Below, one piece after another: positions 40,898 through 46,969 of a stretch of DNA of 46,969 nucleotides. A program made the position numbers and the translations under genes. The number at the start of each line of letters is the position of its first letter. Positions within the stretch are counted from its first letter, which is position 1. The stretch is taken from the NCBI GenBank assembly GCA_046728115.1, contig JBKPDW010000241.1, positions 1 through 46,969 on the forward strand, read 5' to 3'. The DNA comes from CAVSWN01 sp046728115 (GTDB taxonomy: Bacteria > Acidobacteriota > Vicinamibacteria > Vicinamibacterales > CAVVIG01). The notes under the pieces are model-generated. The model searched no databases, was not told the DNA's origin, and saw nothing but the letters and a program-made list of their open reading frames with translations.

Positions 40898-41728
40898 ATG
40901 AGCGCTCGCCCCCTTGTCCTCAAATTCGGCGGGGAGCTGGTCGAGCATCGCGAGTACCTCGATGCCCTTGTAACAGCGATCGCCGCGATCGCGCCGACCG
41001 TGCCGTTGGTCCTCGTTCACGGCGGCGGCAAGGAAATCGATGCAGCGCTGAAATCGGCAGGCATCGACAAGCGCCAAGTTGACGGCCTTCGGATCACGGA
41101 CGGCCCAACCCTGGACGTGGTCGTGTCGGTGCTGGCCGGCGCCGTCAACACGCGTTTCGTCGCGGCGTTGAACATGGCCGGCGTCGGTGCTGTCGGGCTG
41201 ACTGGCGCCGACGGCTTATGCGGGCTGGCTGCCACTGCCCCGGCCCATCGATCGACCGCGGGGCATCTCGTCGATCTGGGTCGAGTCGGCATTCCGCTGG
41301 AAGCCGCCGATACGCGGCTTCTGCAGGTTCTCGTGGCCGCGCAGTTCGTGCCGGTGATTGCGTGCATCGGGATCGGCGCCGACGGTCAGTTGCTGAACGT
41401 GAATGCCGACACGTTTGCGGGACATCTCGCGGCGCGGCTGGGCGCGCGGCGCCTGGTCATCGCCGGCACGACGCCAGGCGTGCTCGACGAGCGCGGCGCG
41501 ACGCTGCCACTGCTCGACAGCGCGGGCGTCGCGCAGCTGGTGGGCGACGGAACCGCCACGGCGGGCATGATCGCGAAACTCCGCGCGTGCGAGCACGCGT
41601 TGACCGCCGGTGTAGAAGATGTCGTGATCGTGGATGGGCGCGATCGCGCGGTCCTGGTCGACGCGATGGCGAGCGGCGCGCCGAAAGGCGCAACGAAGAT
41701 CGTAGCGAACGCACGAACGCTCGGCTGA
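40898..41728 (+). CDS. argB: Acetylglutamate kinase
   Basis: 276 aa amino-acid kinase phosphorylating N-acetylglutamate. The phosphate-binding start is VLKFGGELVEH, then LVHGGGKEIDAALKSAG. The acetylglutamate region is GLTGADGLC, and ADTFAGHLAARLGARRLV with GGMIAKL replaced by TAGMIAKLRACEHAL. There is no N-terminal helix of the arginine-inhibited hexameric type, so feedback inhibition may lie elsewhere. ATG follows closely on the argC spacer. Confidence 0.94.
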   Translation: MSARPLVLKFGGELVEHREYLDALVTAIAAIAPTVPLVLVHGGGKEIDAALKSAGIDKRQVDGLRITDGPTLDVVVSVLAGAVNTRFVAALNMAGVGAVGLTGADGLCGLAATAPAHRSTAGHLVDLGRVGIPLEAADTRLLQVLVAAQFVPVIACIGIGADGQLLNVNADTFAGHLAARLGARRLVIAGTTPGVLDERGATLPLLDSAGVAQLVGDGTATAGMIAKLRACEHALTAGVEDVVIVDGRDRAVLVDAMASGAPKGATKIVANARTLG

Positions 41729-41808
41729 GCCTCGCGCTGCATCACACCCGACGAGATGGGGGCGAAGCTCAGTTGAAGCGCGAGGCTTTGATCGCGAAAG
41801 AGGCAACG

Positions 41809-43032
41809 ATGACAACCGTAGTGGATGATGTAGTTGCTCGCGAATCCCGATATGTGCTGCAAACCTACCGCCGCAATCCGGTTACGTTCGTTCGCGGTGA
41901 GGGCGTGCGGCTCTACGACGCCGACGGCCGTGAATACCTCGATTTGCTCTCGGGCATCGGCGTCGCCGTGCTCGGGCACGCGCATGCGGGACTGGCGCGC
42001 GCAATTGCCGATCAGGCGAGCACGCTGATTCATACGTCCAATCTGTTCTTCCATCCACTCCAGGGCGAACTCGCGGAACGGTTGGCAAGCCTGTCGGGCC
42101 TGCAGCGCGCGTTTTTCTGCAACAGCGGGACGGAAGCGGTCGAGGCCTGCTTGAAGTTCGCCCGCCGCTACTGGCACACGAAAAGCGAGCCGCGCGCGGG
42201 CTTCGTCGCGCTCGACGAATCGTTCCACGGCCGGACGTTCGGTTCGCTCTCGGTGACATCGGACGAACACTACCGCACGCCCTTCGAACCGCTTCTGTCG
42301 GACGTGACGTTCGTGCGCACTAACGATCCGGCGGCGCTCGCGGCAGCCGTCTCGACGTCGACGGCAGCGATCATCGCGGAGCCGGTGCTCGGCGAAGGCG
42401 GCATACGCCCGCTGACGCCCGCATTCGCGGCCGCCATCAAGGCGGCATGCGCGAAAACCGGCGCGCTCTTCATCGCCGACGAGGTTCAGAGCGGCCTCGG
42501 ACGAACCGGCTACCCGTTCTACTTTCAGGCGCTCGATCTCAAACCGGATTTGGCAGCCGTAGGCAAGGCGCTGGGCGGCGGTGTTCCGATCGGCGCGGCC
42601 CTCGTGTCGCAGCGCGTCGCCGACACGCTGTCGTTCGGCGATCACGGCAGCACGTATGGCGGCAACGTGCTGGCGTGTCGCGCGGCGCTGTGCGTCGTCG
42701 CCGAAGTCTTCGGCGGCATGGACCCGAACCCCCCGCCCATGCTCGAGCACGTGGCCCGCGTTGGCAAGGCCTTCGAACGCCGGCTCCGGGCGATCGCCGC
42801 GTCGCGGCCCGTCGTCAAGGAAGTGCGCGGCGCGGGGCTCATGTGGGGCCTCGACCTGACGCGTGACGCCAGCCCCGTCGTGCCGGCCGCGCTGGAACGC
42901 GGCGTCGTGGTCAATCGCACGGCGGACACGGTTGTGCGGCTGCTCCCGCCGCTGGTCATCACCGAAGTCGAAGCGGAAGAAGCGCTCGGCCGCCTCGACG
43001 CGGCGCTCGGCGCCCTGGGACCCACAGCATGA
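41809..43032 (+). CDS. argD: Acetylornithine aminotransferase
   Basis: 407 aa class-III PLP aminotransferase converting N-acetylglutamate semialdehyde to N-acetylornithine. Landmarks: YLDLLSGIGVAVLGHAH; the PLP phosphate loop FFCNSGTEAVEACLKFAR; SFHGRTFGSLSVTS; Asp in ALFIADEVQSGLGRTG; and Schiff-base Lys in AAVGKALGGGVPIGA. The start ATG at 41809 fits family length; the frame upstream overlaps argB and is non-coding. The stop overlaps the following GNAT gene (ATGA). Confidence 0.94.
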   Translation: MTTVVDDVVARESRYVLQTYRRNPVTFVRGEGVRLYDADGREYLDLLSGIGVAVLGHAHAGLARAIADQASTLIHTSNLFFHPLQGELAERLASLSGLQRAFFCNSGTEAVEACLKFARRYWHTKSEPRAGFVALDESFHGRTFGSLSVTSDEHYRTPFEPLLSDVTFVRTNDPAALAAAVSTSTAAIIAEPVLGEGGIRPLTPAFAAAIKAACAKTGALFIADEVQSGLGRTGYPFYFQALDLKPDLAAVGKALGGGVPIGAALVSQRVADTLSFGDHGSTYGGNVLACRAALCVVAEVFGGMDPNPPPMLEHVARVGKAFERRLRAIAASRPVVKEVRGAGLMWGLDLTRDASPVVPAALERGVVVNRTADTVVRLLPPLVITEVEAEEALGRLDAALGALGPTA

Positions 43033-43565
43033 GCAAGCGCGCACCTGCCCACCTGTCGTTGCGTACGGCCGAATCGTCGGATGCGAAAAAGCTGTACGCG
43101 TTGATAGAAGCCAACAAGGAAGAAGGTCACCTTCTGCCGCGGACACTCGGTGAATTGACCATTCACGCCAATCGTTTCGTGGTTGCCGTCCGTGGACGCC
43201 GCATCGTCGGCTGCGCAGAACTGGCGCCTCTCAGCGCGCAAGTGGCGGAGGTGCGATCGCTCGCCGTCGACAGCACGGCTCGTGGAGGCCGGGTGGGGGT
43301 CATGATCGTCGACGAGCTGCGCCGCCGAGCGCGGCGCGGCGGATTCGAGAAGCTGTGCGCCTTCACCCACGCCCCGGGGTATTTCAGCCGGATGGGTTTT
43401 TCGATCGTCCCGCACTCGTGGCTGCTCGAGAAGGTCATGAGCGACTGCATTAAGTGTCCACTGTTCCGCACGTGCGGACAGTACGGCATGGTCGTGCCGC
43501 TCGATTCGGCGTTCGATGCGGAACGCAGCTGCGGACTGCAGGAGTCCGTTGCACCCGTCGCGTAG
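43029..43565 (+). CDS. N-acetylglutamate synthase, stand-alone GNAT type
   Basis: 178 aa GCN5-type acetyltransferase. The acetyl-CoA region reads VAEVRSLAVDSTARGGRVGV (the R/Q-x-x-G-x-G/A loop), followed by FTHAPGYFSRMGFSIVP. Position between argD and argJ and similarity to the ArgA acetyltransferase domain support acetyl-CoA:glutamate N-acetyltransferase. It lacks the amino-acid-kinase domain that carries arginine inhibition in classical ArgA. A Cys cluster (SDCIKCPLFRTCGQYG, plus a Cys near the end) is reminiscent of a metal site. Confidence 0.87.
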   Translation: MSKRAPAHLSLRTAESSDAKKLYALIEANKEEGHLLPRTLGELTIHANRFVVAVRGRRIVGCAELAPLSAQVAEVRSLAVDSTARGGRVGVMIVDELRRRARRGGFEKLCAFTHAPGYFSRMGFSIVPHSWLLEKVMSDCIKCPLFRTCGQYGMVVPLDSAFDAERSCGLQESVAPVA

Positions 43566-44777
43566 ATGACCACCGTCTCGACAATGCCCGGCGGAATAAC
43601 GGCCCCGCGCGGCTTTCGTGCAGCGGGCATTGCCGCCGGGATCAAGCCCAACAAGAACCTCGACCTGGCGCTGGTCGTCTCTGATACCGCCGCGCGCGCT
43701 GCGGCCGTGTTTACGACCAACCGCGCGGTCGCGGCACCTGTCGTCGTCTGCCGCGAGCATCTGACGCGCTCCCGCGGCATGGCACGCGCGATCGTGGTGA
43801 ACAGCGGTTGCGCGAACGCGTGCACCGGCGCCGAGGGACTTCAGGCTGCGCGCGACATGGCATCCGAAACAGCCAAACTGATCGGGTGTCCCGCCGAGCA
43901 GGTGCTCGTGGCTTCAACCGGAGTGATCGGCGTCGCGTTGCCGATCGACAACCTGCGCGCGGCCTTGCCTGCGGCCGTGCGCTCGCTCGCGGCCGATCAG
44001 GGCGCGGTCGCTGCGCGAGCGATCATGACCACGGATCCGTTTCCCAAGGAATCCGCCGCGAAGATCGCGATTGGGCCGAACGCCGGGATCGCCGTCGGCG
44101 GCATGGCGAAGGGCTCTGGCATGATCGAGCCGATGATGGCGACGATGCTCGCGTTCGTGACAACGGACGCGGATGTGCCTCAGCCGATGCTGGACAAGGC
44201 GCTTCGCGAGGCTGTCGAGGACACATTCAACGCGATTACCGTCGACGGCGAGTGCTCCACGAACGATTGCGTAATGCTGCTGGCAAACGGCGCAAGCGGC
44301 GTCAAGGTCGACGAGGGCGGCTACACGACGTTTCTTGAGGGACTGACGGCTGTTTGTCAGGAGCTGGCACTCGGCATCGTCCGAGGCGGCGAAGGCGCGA
44401 CCAAGCTCGTCACCGTCGTCGTCACCGGCGCTGCGACTTCCGACGAGGCGCGACGGGCCGCAAAGGCGATTGCAAACTCACCTCTTGTGAAAACAGCAAT
44501 CCATGGAGGCGACCCGAACTGGGGCCGCTTGATCGCTGTCGCCGGACGTGCCGGCGTCGGATTCGAGCTCGAACGCGCCGCCGTACGCATCGGATCGATC
44601 GTGCTTTTCAACGACGGTCGGCCGTACGATGAGGCCGCTCCGGCCGCGGCGGAGTATCTCAAGGGTAAGGAGCTGACGGTGAGCGTGGACCTGGGGGCCG
44701 GCAGCGAGACGTCGACCGTGTGGACGTGCGATTTGAGCGCGGAATACGTCCGGATTAACGCGGATTACAGAACGTAG
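43566..44777 (+). CDS. argJ: Bifunctional ornithine acetyltransferase/N-acetylglutamate synthase
   Basis: 403 aa. It transfers acetyl from N-acetylornithine to glutamate, recycling the acetyl group. The self-cleavage/nucleophile site is KGSGMIEPMMATMLAF, with Thr the N-terminus of the beta chain. The oxyanion region is VLVASTGVIGVALP, with VNSGCANACTG, and VDGECSTNDCVMLLANG is in the beta chain. The end YVRINADYRT matches the family. ATG follows the previous stop directly. Confidence 0.95.
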   Translation: MTTVSTMPGGITAPRGFRAAGIAAGIKPNKNLDLALVVSDTAARAAAVFTTNRAVAAPVVVCREHLTRSRGMARAIVVNSGCANACTGAEGLQAARDMASETAKLIGCPAEQVLVASTGVIGVALPIDNLRAALPAAVRSLAADQGAVAARAIMTTDPFPKESAAKIAIGPNAGIAVGGMAKGSGMIEPMMATMLAFVTTDADVPQPMLDKALREAVEDTFNAITVDGECSTNDCVMLLANGASGVKVDEGGYTTFLEGLTAVCQELALGIVRGGEGATKLVTVVVTGAATSDEARRAAKAIANSPLVKTAIHGGDPNWGRLIAVAGRAGVGFELERAAVRIGSIVLFNDGRPYDEAAPAAAEYLKGKELTVSVDLGAGSETSTVWTCDLSAEYVRINADYRT

Positions 44778-44910
44778 TCATCACCGGTCATGACACCAAA
44801 CGGAAAGCAACGGCAGAAAACGGAAAGATCGCTGAGTAAATCCGGCTCTTCGTTGTCGGTGATCTCCGCGGCGGCTGTGTGTTCGGGTGCCAGGCCGTGA
44901 TGGAGCTTCA

Positions 44911-45870
44911 ATGACCCAAGCGACCTCGATCCGCAAAGACTTTCTGTCGGTCCTCGACTTCGACGCCGCCGATCTCGAGCGCTGCTTGCAACTTGCAGCG
45001 CACCTGAAGGCCGATCGCGGCCTCGACCGTCGGGCACCGACCGCACACGTGCTCAACGGCCGGCATCTGGCGATGTTGTTCGACAAGCCGTCGCTGCGCA
45101 CGCGCACGACGTTCGAAATCGGCGTGCGGGAGCTCGGCGGTCGCGTCGTGCCGGTGCAGGCTGACGTTGCGCTTGGGCGCAGGGAGCCTGTCGCCGATGT
45201 GGCCAGGAATCTCGAACGCTGGGTGGATGGCGTGATCATCCGCACGTTTTCACAGGACGTGGTGAAAGCGTTTGCCGCCGCGACCAAACGATTGCACGTC
45301 ATCAATGCGTTGACCGACGAGGAGCACCCGTGCCAGGCCATCGCGGACTTCCTGACGCTCCAGGAACGTTTCGGCCACGTGCGAGGGCGGACCATCGCGT
45401 ACGTCGGCGACGGCAACAATGTGGCGACCTCGCTGGTGCATGCGGCCGCGATGCTCGGCGTCCACGTGCACGTCGCGAGCCCCGAGGCGTACCAGCTGCC
45501 GCTGAACGTCGTGCAGCAGGCGACGAGTCGTGCCCGGCACGGCGCGAGAGTACGCCTCTTCAGCGAGGCGGTCGACGCGGTGGCTGGCGCCGACGCGGTC
45601 TACACGGACACGTGGACATCCATGGGCCGGGAGGATGAAGCGGACGTTCGACGGCGCGTCTTCGCACCATATCAGGTCAACGACGAGCTGATGGCGCTTG
45701 CCAGGCCCGGCGCCTTGTTCATGCACTGCCTGCCGGCGCATCGAGGCGAAGAAGTGACAGCCGAGGTGTTCGAGTCGGATGTGTCGGTCGTCTTCGATCA
45801 GGCCGAGAACCGCTTGCATGGACAGAAAGCGCTGCTGCTGATGCTCCTCGCTCCCCACGTTGTGGTTTAG
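44911..45870 (+). CDS. argF: Ornithine carbamoyltransferase
   Basis: 319 aa. It joins carbamoyl phosphate and ornithine to give citrulline. The carbamoyl-phosphate loop is KPSLRTRTTFE (usual STRTR reads SLRTR, a common variant). Other blocks are DEEHPCQAIADFLTLQE, VGDGNNVATSL for the ornithine side, DTWTSMGRE and HCLPAHRGEEV. The start ATG at 44911 follows a 133-bp gap after argJ with no evident gene. It completes the rightward arg operon. Confidence 0.95.
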   Translation: MTQATSIRKDFLSVLDFDAADLERCLQLAAHLKADRGLDRRAPTAHVLNGRHLAMLFDKPSLRTRTTFEIGVRELGGRVVPVQADVALGRREPVADVARNLERWVDGVIIRTFSQDVVKAFAAATKRLHVINALTDEEHPCQAIADFLTLQERFGHVRGRTIAYVGDGNNVATSLVHAAAMLGVHVHVASPEAYQLPLNVVQQATSRARHGARVRLFSEAVDAVAGADAVYTDTWTSMGREDEADVRRRVFAPYQVNDELMALARPGALFMHCLPAHRGEEVTAEVFESDVSVVFDQAENRLHGQKALLLMLLAPHVVV

Positions 45871-45878
45871 GTAAAATC

Positions 45879-46802
45879 GTGACCATGAAATCCAGTACTT
45901 CAGCCGGCGTGTTCGTCGTCGCCGTCACTTTCGCGGCGTTCCTTGCGGTGCCCGGAGCGCAGCAGCCGCCCGCGCAGCAGCCGCCGGCACAGCAGACCGG
46001 AACCCAGCCGCAGCGCGGAGGCAACGCGCCCACGCCGCCGGCAACCGCGCAGGCAAAACCGTTCGTGCCGGTGGCGGCCAGCACGCTTGCCAGGAATCCC
46101 GAGGCCTACTACGGGGAAAACGTCACCATAACGGCTGCTGTGGAGCAAACGCTGTCGAAGTCCGCGTTCTCCATGGACCAGGACAAAACCAAAAGCACTG
46201 GACAGGAAGTGCTGGTCATCGCGCCCACGATGAATGGCACTGTCGATCCCAACACGTACGTCACCGTGATCGGCGAGGCGATGCCGTTCGATCCTGCCGA
46301 GATCGTCAAGAAAGCGAAAGGCTACTCGCTCGACATCTCGCCGGACGTCATCGCCAAGTACAAGGGCAAGCCGGTGGTCGTCGCGACGGCCGTTGTCAAC
46401 TCGGCCGGTATCGACGTCGCGAGGAAACCGATTCCACCACCGACGGCTGACGATCTGGCGTTGTCGAAGCTGATGAAGCAGGTTGGCCCGGCCAACGGCG
46501 CGCTGCGCGGCGACATCGACAAGATGGATGTCGCGGTGACAAAGGAGCACGCCGCGCTCCTCAAGCAGATGTTCACGCAGACCGAGGCGTTCTGGAAGGC
46601 CAAGGGCAAGCCGGAGCCGACACAGCTGGCGCACGACGCGTTCAAGGATGCCGAAGCGCTCGAAACCGCAGTGACCGCCGGGAACTGGGACCAGGCGAGG
46701 ACTTCGGCCGGCGCGCTCGGTCAGAAATGCGGCGCCTGCCACGGCACGTACCGCGAGAGAATGGACGACGGCACGTTCCGAATCAAGATTGCTGGACTGT
46801 AG
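45879..46802 (+). CDS. Exported fusion of OB-like domain and cytochrome c'-type domain
   Basis: 307 aa from GTG 45879 (AGGT 7 nt upstream; ATG 45885 also possible). A signal peptide ends at VPGAQ; a Gln/Pro-rich linker (QQPPAQQPPAQQ) follows. Residues about 65-130 form a small beta-rich domain (NPEAYYGENVTITAAVEQTL). Residues about 195-307 are helical and end in the single heme site QKCGACHGTYRER close to the C-terminus, as in cytochrome c'. The fusion is unusual. Electron-transfer or ligand-binding function is not resolved. Confidence 0.75.
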   Translation: MTMKSSTSAGVFVVAVTFAAFLAVPGAQQPPAQQPPAQQTGTQPQRGGNAPTPPATAQAKPFVPVAASTLARNPEAYYGENVTITAAVEQTLSKSAFSMDQDKTKSTGQEVLVIAPTMNGTVDPNTYVTVIGEAMPFDPAEIVKKAKGYSLDISPDVIAKYKGKPVVVATAVVNSAGIDVARKPIPPPTADDLALSKLMKQVGPANGALRGDIDKMDVAVTKEHAALLKQMFTQTEAFWKAKGKPEPTQLAHDAFKDAEALETAVTAGNWDQARTSAGALGQKCGACHGTYRERMDDGTFRIKIAGL

Positions 46803-46850
46803 AAACTCAAAACTAAAGTTAAAGGCAAAACTCAAGTTAGAAGGTCAACG
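46803..46850. repeat. Heptad spacer repeat, AACTCAA/GTTAAAG type
   Basis: Degenerate 6- to 7-mers (AACTCAA, AACTAAA, GTTAAAG, ACTCAAG, TTAGAAG) between the cytochrome gene and the gene at the window edge. The composition resembles the spacers at 11412 and 30641. Confidence 0.7.
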
Positions 46851-46883
46851 TCAGAATCGGACTCGACACGCCGGAAGCTTGAT

Positions 46884-46969
46884 GTGAAACGCAAGCTTGC
46901 TGTCTATTTTCTGGCGCTTCTTCCTCTCGCCGCTGTTCACGCCGAAGCCGACAAGTACGAGATCTACGC
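46884..46969 (+). CDS. Secreted protein, 5' end only
   Basis: 28 codons from GTG 46884 before the window ends. The translation MKRKLAVYFLALLPLAAVHA then EADKYEIYA is a textbook signal peptide with a mature start. An ATG two bases upstream is followed at once by TGA and is not used. The family cannot be told. Confidence 0.6.
   Translation, partial: MKRKLAVYFLALLPLAAVHAEADKYEIY

Noticed and set aside
40753..40901. 49-codon frame between argC and argB ending in an ATGA overlap with argB
   Set aside because: The tidy overlap is tempting, but the sequence is degenerate spacer repeat (GTGGTGGAG-like) and the peptide is low-complexity with no signal.

Overview
The window is a high-GC chromosomal segment from a Gram-negative bacterium. 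Outer-membrane porins, a TolC-type channel, periplasmic c-type cytochromes, a quinohemoprotein amine dehydrogenase and sigma-54 regulation all point that way. Gene style (VCBS and DUF4097 proteins, a DHS-like enzyme, many 7-8 nt periodic spacers) suggests Acidobacteriota, perhaps Vicinamibacteria. That placement is inference; there is no rRNA or other marker here to settle it.

Layout. 1-3986 (minus): a CzcCBA/CusCBA-type heavy-metal efflux operon, its permease cut by the window edge. 4130-5124: a small VCBS protein, a truncated secreted-protein gene, and butted against it an antisense relic of gvpK. 5170-7932 (plus): porin, CuA-type cupredoxin and di-heme oxidoreductase behind a good sigma-70-like promoter. 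7979-16288 (minus): a gas-vesicle cluster with three GvpA/GvpJ-fold proteins, gvpG, gvpK and two GvpF/L proteins. It also holds a fused tandem ArsA/Get3-type ATPase, a GAF-PAS-PAS histidine kinase and a CheY-like regulator; no gvpN is visible. A sigma-54-type -24/-12 element lies upstream of its first gene. 16439-18345: gph, queD and queC. 18449-27082 (plus): a complete quinohemoprotein amine dehydrogenase operon in the order qhpG-A-D-C-B-F-E, with structural subunits, radical SAM crosslinker, flavin monooxygenase, ABC exporter and leader protease. 27061-31864: a secreted hypothetical, a DUF4097 lipoprotein, nagA, a DUF5615 PIN-like protein and a deoxyhypusine-synthase-like enzyme. 32025-36516: a PH-like membrane protein, a sigma-54 activator with a winged-helix-like N-terminus, a ferredoxin-reductase-like flavoprotein, fabI and an RGG-rich zinc-ribbon protein. 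36612-45870: an arginine biosynthesis locus. argH, a degenerate ArgG homologue and argR run leftward; argC, argB, argD, a GNAT acetylglutamate synthase, argJ and argF run rightward from a shared argR/argC promoter region. The right edge has a cytochrome c'-like fusion and the first codons of a secreted protein.

The most interesting parts are the gas-vesicle cluster and the broken gvpK copy 2.9 kb away. In the cluster, an ArsA/Get3-like single-chain dimer occupies the operon where a GvpN ATPase might be expected, and a complete two-component system sits inside it. Also notable are the fully equipped qhp operon, and an ArgG-family protein that has lost its ATP-binding motif but is translationally coupled to ArgR. 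Many spacers are made of degenerate 7-8 nt repeats, and in the gvp cluster these repeats supply start codons and C-termini.
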